From assembly GCF_003966225.1 (NCBI RefSeq), contig NZ_RXNU01000001.1:372001-436000 (forward strand): a stretch of DNA of 64,000 bases, in the 5' to 3' direction. Below are positions 37,857-46,620 of this stretch, piece after piece; within the stretch, counting starts at the first letter, position 1, and every line of letters starts with the position of its first letter. This DNA comes from Shewanella canadensis (lineage in GTDB: Bacteria; Pseudomonadota; Gammaproteobacteria; Enterobacterales; Shewanellaceae). The notes under the pieces were generated by a model. It was given only the letters and a program-made list of their open reading frames with translations, made no database searches and had not been told where the DNA came from. A program made the position numbers and the translations under genes.

Positions 37857-37879
37857 GGTTATTCATAACGTGAATAACC
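37857..37879. promoter_or_regulatory. Inverted repeat just upstream of yqiA
   Basis: GGTTATTCA-TAACG-TGAATAACC, a perfect 9-bp repeat ending 15 bp before the yqiA ATG and overlapping the region of its ribosome site (GAATGAGGAAAT). It could act as an operator or translational hairpin. Confidence 0.45.
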
Positions 37880-37894
37880 GAAGAATGAGGAAAT

Positions 37895-38473
37895 ATGCTG
37901 CTCTATATTCACGGGTTTAATAGTTCCCCATTATCAGAAAAAGGAATTGTTACTGCACAGTTCATTGCTGAGCATTACCCGGATCTTATTTTTTTGCAGC
38001 CTCAGTTACCTTCCTGCCCTAAAGAAGCGATGACCTTGTTGTGTGGCCAGGTTGAGTCAGCACTCGATGCTGGTGAAGCATTGACCTTTATCGGTTCCTC
38101 TCTTGGTGGGTATTTTGCGAGTTATTTAGCTGAAAAATATGGTGGTCGGGCAGTACTGATAAACCCTGCTGTGACACCATTTGATCTTTTCGATGAGTTT
38201 ATCGGCCCTCAGCATAACCCTTATACCGATGAGCATTATCAGATTAGTCCTGAACATAAATATGACGTCGCCGAGTTTAATACCGAAGTCATCTTTAACC
38301 CGGATCGTTTCTTTTTGTTATTGCAATCGGGTGATGAAGTTCTAGATTATCGACAAGCCGTTCAGAAATACCACTGTTGCCAACTTCTGGTTGAAGCCGG
38401 TGGTGATCATAGTTTTATAGGCTATGAAAAGCAGTTGCATTCCATCTGCCAGTTTCTGTTTCTTGACAAATAG
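37895..38473 (+). CDS. yqiA: YqiA family esterase
   Basis: A 192-residue alpha/beta hydrolase. The nucleophile lies in GSSLGGYFA (GxSxG) and the catalytic His in GGDHSF. It matches UPF0227/YqiA (IHGFNSSPLSEKG start), a carboxylesterase in E. coli. It lies upstream of parE, its conserved position, with a 230-bp gap after cpdA that suggests a separate promoter. Confidence 0.92.
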   Translation: MLLYIHGFNSSPLSEKGIVTAQFIAEHYPDLIFLQPQLPSCPKEAMTLLCGQVESALDAGEALTFIGSSLGGYFASYLAEKYGGRAVLINPAVTPFDLFDEFIGPQHNPYTDEHYQISPEHKYDVAEFNTEVIFNPDRFFLLLQSGDEVLDYRQAVQKYHCCQLLVEAGGDHSFIGYEKQLHSICQFLFLDK

Positions 38474-38521
38474 CCATGTAGGGCCTCAACATGGCCTGAA
38501 TAACAATATATTGTGTGTGCC

Positions 38522-40408
38522 ATGACAAACCAATACACCTCAGATGCCATCGAAGTCTTAAATGGGCTCGATCCAGTTAAACGCCGCCCTGGTATGTATA
38601 CCGATACCACGCGTCCTAACCACTTGGGACAAGAGGTTATCGACAACAGTGTCGATGAAGCGTTAGCAGGACACGCGACTAAGATCGATGTCATCCTGCA
38701 TAAAGATAACTCTCTCGAGGTTATCGATGATGGCCGTGGGATGCCCGTAGATATTCACCCTGAAGAGGGTATCCCAGGCGTCGAATTGATCTTAACTAAA
38801 CTGCACGCCGGCGGTAAGTTCTCGAATGATAACTATCAATTTTCGGGTGGCCTGCATGGCGTCGGGATCTCAGTGGTTAATGCGTTATCGAGCCGTGTAG
38901 AAATTACGGTTAGACGTAATGGAATTGTTTATGACATGGCTTTCGAGCACGGTCACAAGGTTGAAGACCTTGTTGAAACCGGAACTTGTGGCCGTAGAAA
39001 TTCAGGAACTCGAGTTCACTTTTGGCCGACTCCCAGCTACTTCGATTTTGAAAATTTCTCTGTTTCCAAGCTTGTATACCTGTTAAAAGCCAAAGCGGTT
39101 TTATGTCCCGGACTTAAGATCAAGTTTGTGAACAAGCAAACTGATGAGGTATTAGAGTGGTTCTATGAAAGCGGATTAACGGATTATCTCATCTCGTCTA
39201 TTAAAGATGCTCTCATGTTGCCTGAAGAGCCATTTGTAGGTAGCTTGAAGGGGAATTTTGAGGCGGTAGATTGGGCGATAACCTGGTTGCCTGAAGGAGG
39301 TGATTACCTCAATGAAAGCTATGTTAACCTCATTCCTACCCCATTAGGTGGTACTCATGTTAATGGTTTCAGACAGGGCTTGCTCGACTCCATGCGCGAG
39401 TTCTGCGAGTTTCGTAACCTGATCCCAAGAGGGATAAAACTGACTCCCGAAGATATTTGGGATCGCAGTAGCTTTATTTTATCGGTCAAGATGCAAGACC
39501 CTCAATTTTCCGGACAGACGAAAGAGAAGTTGTCGAGTCGCCAAAGTGCAGCGTTTGTTTCGGGTATTGTCAGAGATGCGTTTAGTCTCTGGCTTAATAC
39601 CCATACCGAACAGGCCGAAGCACTCGCCGAAATGTGCATCAACAATGCACAGAAACGATTGAAATCTGCGAAGAAAGTGGCACGTAAGAAGGTAACCTCG
39701 GGTCCTGCCCTGCCAGGTAAATTGACCGACTGTAGTGGCCAAGACCCAATGCGAGGAGAGTTATTCCTGGTGGAGGGTGACTCTGCGGGAGGAAGTGCTA
39801 AGCAGGCTCGAGACCGTGAGTTTCAGGCGATAATGCCACTGAGAGGTAAAATCCTAAATACCTGGGAGGTCGATGCAAGTCAGGTACTGGCATCCCAAGA
39901 GGTACATGATATCTCAGTTGCCATAGGCTGTGATCCGGATTGTGATAATATTTCAGAGCTAAGGTATGGCAAGATATGCATATTAGCCGATGCGGACTCT
40001 GATGGTTTACATATTGCGACCCTGCTTTGTGCCCTGTTTATGAAGCACTATAAAGTGTTGGTTGAGCATGGACATATCTATGTCGCCATGCCGCCTCTGT
40101 TCCGTGTCGATGTGGGTAAAGAAGTTTTCTATGCCCTGGATGAGGCGGAAAAAGAGGGCATACTGGATCGAATTGCAGCTGAGAAGAAGAAAGGTAAAGT
40201 TCAGGTTACCCGATTTAAAGGTTTGGGTGAGATGAATCCGCTGCAGTTGAGGGAAACGACGATGGATCCCAATACTCGGCGGTTGGTTCAGCTTACGATC
40301 GATGATGCCGAAGCGACAATTGCGCTGATGGATATGTTACTTGCCAAGAAACGCTCGGGTGATCGAAAGACTTGGTTAGAGACTAAAGGTGACTTGGCTG
40401 ATTTTTAG
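38522..40408 (+). CDS. parE: DNA topoisomerase IV subunit B
   Basis: A 628-residue GHKL ATPase/topoisomerase subunit. Start MTNQYTSDAIEVLNGLDPVKRRPGMYTD aligns with E. coli ParE; ATP-binding motifs EVIDNSVDEALAGHA, DDGRGMPVD and GGLHGVG; TOPRIM EGDSAGGSA and DADSDGLHI; and the C-terminal RFKGLGEMNPLQLRETTMDP. ParE and ParC decatenate replicated chromosomes. A GTG 9 bp upstream is in frame but less likely. Confidence 0.97.
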   Translation: MTNQYTSDAIEVLNGLDPVKRRPGMYTDTTRPNHLGQEVIDNSVDEALAGHATKIDVILHKDNSLEVIDDGRGMPVDIHPEEGIPGVELILTKLHAGGKFSNDNYQFSGGLHGVGISVVNALSSRVEITVRRNGIVYDMAFEHGHKVEDLVETGTCGRRNSGTRVHFWPTPSYFDFENFSVSKLVYLLKAKAVLCPGLKIKFVNKQTDEVLEWFYESGLTDYLISSIKDALMLPEEPFVGSLKGNFEAVDWAITWLPEGGDYLNESYVNLIPTPLGGTHVNGFRQGLLDSMREFCEFRNLIPRGIKLTPEDIWDRSSFILSVKMQDPQFSGQTKEKLSSRQSAAFVSGIVRDAFSLWLNTHTEQAEALAEMCINNAQKRLKSAKKVARKKVTSGPALPGKLTDCSGQDPMRGELFLVEGDSAGGSAKQARDREFQAIMPLRGKILNTWEVDASQVLASQEVHDISVAIGCDPDCDNISELRYGKICILADADSDGLHIATLLCALFMKHYKVLVEHGHIYVAMPPLFRVDVGKEVFYALDEAEKEGILDRIAAEKKKGKVQVTRFKGLGEMNPLQLRETTMDPNTRRLVQLTIDDAEATIALMDMLLAKKRSGDRKTWLETKGDLADF

Positions 40409-40444
40409 TGCCAGTAATTAGATAATTAGGCTTAAATAATAATA

Positions 40445-41608
40445 ATGTTGTTGAATCATACAAAAAAGCATAAAGGGATTTGGTTGTTTTGGTTTTTTGC
40501 CGCCGCGCTATCTAGTCTGGCGGGGCAAGCCGTTTCTCAACCTATGATGATCACGGTAACTAAAGGATTTGGTTTAACCCTGTATGCTTCCGATTTGGGA
40601 GATGCCAAACAGTTAGCGTTGGGAGATAAAGGGACATTATTCGTTGGTTCACATAAGAAGGGCACAATACAGGCTTTGGTTGATAGTAATGCCGACGGCA
40701 GAGTCGATAAGCGTTATGTCATTGCAAAAGGTTTGGAAGCGCCTGAGGCTATCGCATTTTATAAGGGCGATCTTTATGCCGCGGTCGATGAGAGAATTAT
40801 TCGTTTTGTCGATATTGAGAACCGTTTAAGGCGTCCCGGTCGTGGTAAAGAAGTTTACGACCGTTTACCGGGCAAAACCAATAAGAGTCGAAGAGCATTA
40901 CATTTTGGGCTCGATGGCCGATTGTATGTATCGATTGGTGCTCCCTGTAATGTCTGTGAGGCAGAAGCACCTTTTGGTAGCATTATCGCCATAGATGTAG
41001 AGACCGGAAGCAGTGAACAGGTCGCGACTGGTATCCGTAATGTTACTGGTTTTGATTGGTCGCCAATCGATAACGATCTTTGGTTTGCCGATTTAGGACG
41101 GGACTGGATGGGCGATAGATTACCGCCTGATGAGATCAATCGTGTTGAGCACAGCGGCGCACATTATGGTTTCCCCTATATTCATGCTAAGTCTGTGATA
41201 GAACCGGCGTACGACAAGCCTAAAAATCTCAAGATCACGCTGCCGACCTATGAGCTTCCTGCACACGTAGCCCCTATGGGGCTTCACTTTTACCGTGGCC
41301 AACAATTCCCGGCTAAATACCATAATCAGATGTTTGTCGCCGAAAATGGGTCTTGGAACCGATCCAGCAAAATTGGCTATCAGGTCGTGATGTTGGAGAT
41401 CGAAAATCAACAAGTGATGAAGCGCAGTACTGTGGTCAGCTTTTTAGACGGGGAATTTCCCGTAGCCAGACCCTACGCTTTATTAACGGCACCCGACGGT
41501 GCTATGTATATCTCAGATGATCTTAAAGGCAATATCTATCGTTTGTTTTATAAAGATATTATTAAAGAAGAGATTGAACCTGCTCAAAAATTGGATACTG
41601 AACAATGA
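40445..41608 (+). CDS. Sorbosone/glucose dehydrogenase-like periplasmic beta-propeller
   Basis: A 387-residue protein with a signal peptide (ends QAVSQP). The repeats [54 protein letters not shown] and [17 protein letters not shown] are those of the PQQ-dependent sugar dehydrogenase/sorbosone dehydrogenase beta-propeller family. A conserved CxxC lies in the loop. Substrate and cofactor are unknown. It overlaps the parC start by 4 bp (ATGA), so it is translationally coupled inside the parE-parC group. Confidence 0.85.
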   Translation: MLLNHTKKHKGIWLFWFFAAALSSLAGQAVSQPMMITVTKGFGLTLYASDLGDAKQLALGDKGTLFVGSHKKGTIQALVDSNADGRVDKRYVIAKGLEAPEAIAFYKGDLYAAVDERIIRFVDIENRLRRPGRGKEVYDRLPGKTNKSRRALHFGLDGRLYVSIGAPCNVCEAEAPFGSIIAIDVETGSSEQVATGIRNVTGFDWSPIDNDLWFADLGRDWMGDRLPPDEINRVEHSGAHYGFPYIHAKSVIEPAYDKPKNLKITLPTYELPAHVAPMGLHFYRGQQFPAKYHNQMFVAENGSWNRSSKIGYQVVMLEIENQQVMKRSTVVSFLDGEFPVARPYALLTAPDGAMYISDDLKGNIYRLFYKDIIKEEIEPAQKLDTEQ

Positions 41609-43878
41609 GTGATGCGATAGATTTAAGTCTTGATGGCGTAGAACAGATGCCTCTTCGGCGCTTCACGGAAGCCGCCTATCTGAACTATTCCATGTACGTC
41701 ATTATGGACCGTGCTTTGCCTCACATCGGTGATGGGTTGAAGCCTGTACAACGTCGTATTATTTACGCGATGAGCGAGCTTGGTTTATCGGCTCAATCTA
41801 AGCATAAGAAGTCGGCACGTACGGTCGGTGATGTATTAGGTAAATACCATCCACATGGTGATAGCGCTTGTTATGAGGCTATGGTATTGATGGCCCAGCC
41901 ATTTTCTTACAGGTATCCTTTGGTTGATGGTCAAGGAAACTGGGGAGCCCCGGATGACCCTAAATCTTTTGCCGCTATGCGTTACACCGAAGCTCGTTTG
42001 TCTAAATTCTCCGAGGTTCTTTTAAGTGAGCTGGGGCAGGGGACGGTCGATTGGGGCGTGAATTTTGATGGAACGATGAAGGAGCCATTGGTTCTGCCAT
42101 CTCGTTTACCGCATATTCTACTCAATGGTATTACCGGTATTGCCGTGGGGATGGCGACGGATGTCCCCCCCCATAATACACGTGAGTTAGTTGCCGCCTG
42201 TATTGAACTGCTCGATAATCCGAAAGCGGATTTAGCCAAAATAATGGAGTTCGTTCCTGGGCCAGATTATCCCACTGAAGCCGAGATTATTACTCCCAGC
42301 AGTGATATCAGTAAAATTTATACTACGGGTCGAGGTTCGATTAAAGCGCGAGCCGTCTATAAGGTTGAAAATGGCGAAGTGGTCATAACGGCGCTTCCTC
42401 ATCAGGCCAGTGGTGGTAAGATTCTGGAGCAGGTAGCGGCTCAAATGCAGGCTAAAAAATTGCCTATGGTTGCCGATCTCAGAGATGAATCCGATCATGA
42501 GAATCCTGTTCGAATCGTAGTGGTTCCCCGATCTAATCGAGTCGATTGCGACCAGCTAATGGCTCACCTGTTTGCAACTACAGATTTAGAAAAATCTTTC
42601 CGTGTAAACCTGAATATTTTAGGTCTGAACGGGCGTCCACAGGTGAAGGGCTTAAAGCAGATCCTGACCGAGTGGTTGGAATATCGTTTCCTGACGGTGA
42701 CCCGTCGCGTTCAACATAGACTCGACAAAATATTATCGAGATTGCATATCCTTGAGGCCTTGATGGCGGCCTTCCTGAATATCGATGAGGTGATTGAGAT
42801 TATTCGTTATGAGGATAATCCGAAAGCCGAATTGATATCGCGGTTTAATCTTACGGATATTCAGGCCGATGCCATTCTCGACCTGAAGTTACGACATCTG
42901 GCTAAACTCGAAGAGTTTAAGATCAAGGGTGAGCAGAGTGAACTTGAATCCGAGCGCGACAAGCTGCAACTGCTGTTGAGCTCAGACAGACGAATGAAGA
43001 CGCTGATTAAGAAAGAGTTGATTAAAGACGGCGAAACTTATGGCGATGACAGACGTTCACCACTGGTTGAACGTGGAGAGTCTAAGGCATTAACAGAGCA
43101 GGAATTAGCGCCTGTTGAAGCCGTGACGGTCGTATTGTCAGAGAAAGGTTGGGTTCGCTGCGCTAAAGGCCATGATATCGATGCGAAGGCATTATCTTAT
43201 AAGTCCGGAGATGGTTTCCTCTGCTCGGCTGCGGGGCGCAGTAACCAACCTAGTGTGTTTATTGGTTCAACGGGGCGTGCTTTTGCGACCGAGACTCACA
43301 CCCTACCCTCGGCAAGGAGTCAGGGCGAGCCGATAACGACCCGCTTTAATCTGTCACCGGGTGAGGTGATGGAACATGTATTGTTAGGCGATGAAGATAA
43401 GTTCTACCTACTCGCTTCAGATGCTGGCTATGGCTTTATTGGTTCCTATAAGGATATGATATCACGTAATAAAGCGGGTAAAGCCCTGTTGAGTCTGCCA
43501 GCCAATGCTAAGGTCATCGTACCTCAGATAGTCGATAAGTCGAAGGCGGAATCGATACTGGCGATCACCAATGAAGGTCGCATGTTGTTATTCTCTCTTG
43601 AAGCCTTACCTCAGCTTTCAAAAGGTAAGGGTAATAAGATCATCGGTATTCCTAGCGAAAGATCGAAGAGCCGGGAAGAGGTGTTATCGCACTTGCATGT
43701 GGTTCCTGAAGATACAGCGGTAACACTCTGGGCTGGTAAGCGTAAATTAACGCTAAAACCAAGCGATCTGGAACATTATCGAGGAGAGCGTGGTCGCCGT
43801 GGGGCTAAGTTACCTCGGGGCTTACAACGTGTCGATAGTGTTGAGATAGGTGATGGCACTCAAGCCATAGAAGAGTAG
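41605..43878 (+). CDS. parC: DNA topoisomerase IV subunit A
   Basis: A 757-residue type IIA topoisomerase breakage-reunion subunit. N-terminal start [38 protein letters not shown], then the active tyrosine in MRYTEARLS and the [19 protein letters not shown] region. The C-terminal domain has the wrapping repeats. It starts inside the stop of the preceding dehydrogenase-like gene and ends at a bidirectional terminator. Confidence 0.97.
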   Translation: MSDAIDLSLDGVEQMPLRRFTEAAYLNYSMYVIMDRALPHIGDGLKPVQRRIIYAMSELGLSAQSKHKKSARTVGDVLGKYHPHGDSACYEAMVLMAQPFSYRYPLVDGQGNWGAPDDPKSFAAMRYTEARLSKFSEVLLSELGQGTVDWGVNFDGTMKEPLVLPSRLPHILLNGITGIAVGMATDVPPHNTRELVAACIELLDNPKADLAKIMEFVPGPDYPTEAEIITPSSDISKIYTTGRGSIKARAVYKVENGEVVITALPHQASGGKILEQVAAQMQAKKLPMVADLRDESDHENPVRIVVVPRSNRVDCDQLMAHLFATTDLEKSFRVNLNILGLNGRPQVKGLKQILTEWLEYRFLTVTRRVQHRLDKILSRLHILEALMAAFLNIDEVIEIIRYEDNPKAELISRFNLTDIQADAILDLKLRHLAKLEEFKIKGEQSELESERDKLQLLLSSDRRMKTLIKKELIKDGETYGDDRRSPLVERGESKALTEQELAPVEAVTVVLSEKGWVRCAKGHDIDAKALSYKSGDGFLCSAAGRSNQPSVFIGSTGRAFATETHTLPSARSQGEPITTRFNLSPGEVMEHVLLGDEDKFYLLASDAGYGFIGSYKDMISRNKAGKALLSLPANAKVIVPQIVDKSKAESILAITNEGRMLLFSLEALPQLSKGKGNKIIGIPSERSKSREEVLSHLHVVPEDTAVTLWAGKRKLTLKPSDLEHYRGERGRRGAKLPRGLQRVDSVEIGDGTQAIEE

Positions 43879-43899
43879 TTGAGTCACCCGTAATAAATA

Positions 43900-43928
43900 A
43901 AAAAGCTGCCAATGGCAGCTTTTTTATT
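43900..43928. terminator. Bidirectional terminator after parC and bfd
   Basis: AAAAAAGCTGCC/GGCAGCTTTTTT stem between the convergent parC and bfd genes. Confidence 0.9.
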
Positions 43929-43981
43929 GGGAGTACTTAGCGACTTACTTAGTGGCTTATAGCCTAGGGCGGCTTAGGAAT

Positions 43982-44173
43982 TTAGGCGACTTCGTAATAG
44001 TTAGGCTCTATGTCCAACTGCCTCTGAATGATCTGGCTTGCCATTCTGGTACATTTTCCACATTGACTGCCTACACCTAAGCGCCTTTTAACATCAGCAA
44101 GAGAGATATCTCCCTGGCTAACGGCTTCTTTGATCTGTGTATCAGTTACTGCGTGACAAAGACAAACGTACAT
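43982..44173 (-). CDS. bfd: Bacterioferritin-associated ferredoxin
   Basis: A 63-residue [2Fe-2S] protein. The four cysteines come in MYVCLCHAVTD and VGSQCGKCTRMA. Bfd binds bacterioferritin and helps release iron from it when iron is low. ATG 44173 yields the standard start MYVCLCHAV; an ATG 15 bp upstream is less likely. A strong Fur box lies upstream, consistent with iron control. No bfr gene is adjacent. Confidence 0.93.
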   Translation of the reverse strand: MYVCLCHAVTDTQIKEAVSQGDISLADVKRRLGVGSQCGKCTRMASQIIQRQLDIEPNYYEVA

Positions 44174-44206
44174 TAATAAGCCTCCCAAATTCGATGATAA
44201 GAGTAT

Positions 44207-44226
44207 AAATGAAAATGATTCTCAAT
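44207..44226 (-). promoter_or_regulatory. Fur box upstream of bfd
   Basis: On the minus strand ATTGAGAATCATTTTCATT matches the Fur consensus closely (GAGAATCATTTTCA core), 34 bp upstream of the bfd start. Confidence 0.75.
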
Positions 44227-44459
44227 GCTAATAGCTGGTAGTTATAGTTTACTGCTAAAAAACTTGGTGTGTGTTATTAAAAAATGTGACAGAGGTTCAT
44301 TTTTAGTCGAAAACTGGAAATAGGCAGCTAACCTCAAAGCATTTAGTTGAGTGCATGAATGTCAGTTTGCGGGGGAGGGCCATTGGGTTTCACTGAGGTA
44401 AAGGCACAGAGTTACAGCCGCAAGAGTCGTCCCATGAGCTGTAACTTCTGAACGAGAGT

Positions 44460-45386
44460 TCAATAACCACGTTGAAAATTGACCTCATGTGATAGCTGCT
44501 CCCCTTTTAGTAACTTATGGTAGTTTTCAGCAAATATCTCAACGACCTGTTCGGGAAAGCTGGGGGCTGCAATATGGGGAGTGATGATGACATTTGGTAA
44601 TGACCAGATAGGATGCTCCCGGGGCAGCGGCTCTTGATTAAACACGTCTAAAACTGCATTTTGCTGACAATTTGTAGTTAACTGCAGATAAAGCGCATCC
44701 AGATCCAGAACATCCCCACGCCCCAGATTAAATAAAATGGATTCAGGCTTCATCAGAGAAAGGATTTCGCGATTTAATGCGCCTCTGGTGTCTGGAGTGC
44801 TGGGTAAGATACTGGCGATAATATCGGCCTGGGCAATGTACTTGGGCAAGTGCGCTAAGGTATTGACTTTATCGAAGCCCTTAGTCGGTTTAGCGCCACG
44901 GTTGATGCCGGTGACCTGCATACCAAAATGCTTGGCGGTCTGCGCAAGGTGCTTAGCAATATTACCTGTGCCGAGTAGGAGCAGGTGCTGGCCCTGAAGT
45001 GTCTTAAAGCTGCCTGGAAGCCAGATTTTTTCAACCTGCTGTGATTTATATTTCTGATGCTCTCGTTGGTGAGCCAGCAAGTAGCCAAAAAGGTACTCAC
45101 TCATCAATGGGCCAAAGATGCCCCTCACATTTGTGAGTCGATAGTCCTTCCTCTGGCGCGGCTTAACTAATGCGTCGACTCCGGCCATTGTTGATTGCAT
45201 CCAGGTAAGCTTTCTACCATGGGGCAGAATAGGGGCGGCAAGCGTTGGCTCGGCAAGCCAGATATCGGCTTCAACTATGTTTTGTGGATCATCATCCAGT
45301 AAGATGAGTTCAGGAAGACGACATGAGGTAAGCAGGTCTCGATAGCGATCATTTTCGTGGGTCAGTAATAGTAACTTGTGTCTCAT
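44460..45386 (-). CDS. D-isomer 2-hydroxyacid dehydrogenase family protein
   Basis: A 308-residue NAD(P)-dependent dehydrogenase. Rossmann motif GTGNIAKHLAQ (~residues 139-149); catalytic Arg in NLGRGDVLD, Glu in DVFNQEPLP, and His in ITPHIAAPS. It fits glyoxylate/hydroxypyruvate-reductase-like proteins such as GhrA. The substrate is not certain. It is divergent from the DUF3392 gene and stands alone. Confidence 0.9.
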   Translation of the reverse strand: MRHKLLLLTHENDRYRDLLTSCRLPELILLDDDPQNIVEADIWLAEPTLAAPILPHGRKLTWMQSTMAGVDALVKPRQRKDYRLTNVRGIFGPLMSEYLFGYLLAHQREHQKYKSQQVEKIWLPGSFKTLQGQHLLLLGTGNIAKHLAQTAKHFGMQVTGINRGAKPTKGFDKVNTLAHLPKYIAQADIIASILPSTPDTRGALNREILSLMKPESILFNLGRGDVLDLDALYLQLTTNCQQNAVLDVFNQEPLPREHPIWSLPNVIITPHIAAPSFPEQVVEIFAENYHKLLKGEQLSHEVNFQRGY

Positions 45387-45432
45387 ACACTCTCCCTTTA
45401 TTCTAAAGTCGACTATTTTTATGGATCGTACA

Positions 45433-45765
45433 ATGGAACAAATTATTTCAATACTTCATCAGGTTGGAACCTGGCTCTATCCTTGGCTTAATGAAATCGC
45501 TACCGCTATCGTTGCCTGTACTCTTGTTGTGTTTGGGGCCGATATCAATCGCTTCTTAAGGCGAAAGCTGGCCTCTCGTTCCTTTGTGCTTAGAACGTTA
45601 GCTTTTGTGTTGGTCAATGCATTTGGCTATGGCTTACTGATTATTTCTGTTAGTCCGATTCTTGCCCGAAACATGGCCAGCTTGCCTGCTCACTGGTTAC
45701 TGTTTGTGGTTATCTTTATCTTTTTTATTATTGGTGCCTGGGCGCAAGGTAATCGCCAAGTTTAG
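45433..45765 (+). CDS. DUF3392 family membrane protein
   Basis: A protein of about 110 residues with three membrane helices (TAIVACTLVVFGADINRFLRRKL, LRTLAFVLVNAFGYGLLIISVSP, HWLLFVVIFIFFIIGAWAQG). The segment ACTLVVFGADINRFLRRKL is characteristic of DUF3392. ATG 45433 has GGATC at good spacing; ATG 45421 is four codons earlier. Function is unknown. The frame is open further upstream into the divergent dehydrogenase gene. Confidence 0.8.
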   Translation: MEQIISILHQVGTWLYPWLNEIATAIVACTLVVFGADINRFLRRKLASRSFVLRTLAFVLVNAFGYGLLIISVSPILARNMASLPAHWLLFVVIFIFFIIGAWAQGNRQV

Positions 45766-45924
45766 TGAGACTCAATGAAATTGTTATAACACTAGTTTAG
45801 GTTGGAATGTGCTGATTGTGTGAACATTTTCGTTAAAAGGCATCGATATCAGCGATAGACTCAGATGCGCACGTTAGTATGAAGTACCGAGCTTTTTCAT
45901 ACTCGGCTGAGAAAATATTGTTAT

Positions 45925-46620
45925 CTAAGCCTGTGCCAGTGTTTGTGTCGCCTTATCCGGATAATTGGTAAATATTCCATCTACCCCCATTTTATTTAGC
46001 TGATGAATATCTTCGGGATGATCGACGGTATACACGAACACCTTTAATCCTTTCGAATGGGCATCATCGACTAACTCGGAGGTAATAAAGCTCAGGCTTA
46101 AATGGATCGAATAGGCATCGAGCTGTGTTGCTATATCGGTAGTATTGAGGAGGACCCCCTCTAACAGTGGGGCGATGAACGCCAGTGGATACGAACGGCG
46201 AAACTCCTGTAGAAATCCATGGTGAAAGGACGAGATCAGTAGTTGGTCGGCCCGGAATCCCAGCTCTTTAATCAGTTTGGGGTACAGGGCAATAAAGGGC
46301 GCAAGACATGTCATCCCCTTTAATTCGATATTGACGAGACAGTTTTGCTTACTCAGGTAGGCCATCACCTCCCAAAGCGTCGGGATGGGTTCACCGTCAA
46401 CAGAGAGTGTTTTCAGATACTCTCGGCTAACGTCACTGATGATCCCCGTTCCACTACTTTTATGATCGAGTCTTCTATCGTGATAGACATAGAGTTCCCC
46501 CTCGACGCTATGAATATCAATCTCTATCGCCCTGCCCCCAAGCTCGATAGCTTTTTTCATTGCAGCGAGCGTATTTTCCGGGGCGTAACCACTTGCTCCT
46601 CGGTGTGCAAAAATAATCAT
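45925..46620 (-). CDS. Cytoplasmic glycerophosphodiester phosphodiesterase
   Basis: A 231-residue GDPD-type TIM-barrel enzyme without a signal peptide. Start IIFAHRGASGYAPENTLAAMKKAIELGGRAIEIDIHSVEG and the central VYHDRRLDHKSSGTG carry the metal and catalytic residues (His in HRGA, E, D, His in HDRRL). It hydrolyses glycerophosphodiesters to glycerol-3-phosphate. The start codon overlaps the stop of the upstream mscM-like gene by one base, indicating one operon. Confidence 0.9.
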   Translation of the reverse strand: MIIFAHRGASGYAPENTLAAMKKAIELGGRAIEIDIHSVEGELYVYHDRRLDHKSSGTGIISDVSREYLKTLSVDGEPIPTLWEVMAYLSKQNCLVNIELKGMTCLAPFIALYPKLIKELGFRADQLLISSFHHGFLQEFRRSYPLAFIAPLLEGVLLNTTDIATQLDAYSIHLSLSFITSELVDDAHSKGLKVFVYTVDHPEDIHQLNKMGVDGIFTNYPDKATQTLAQA

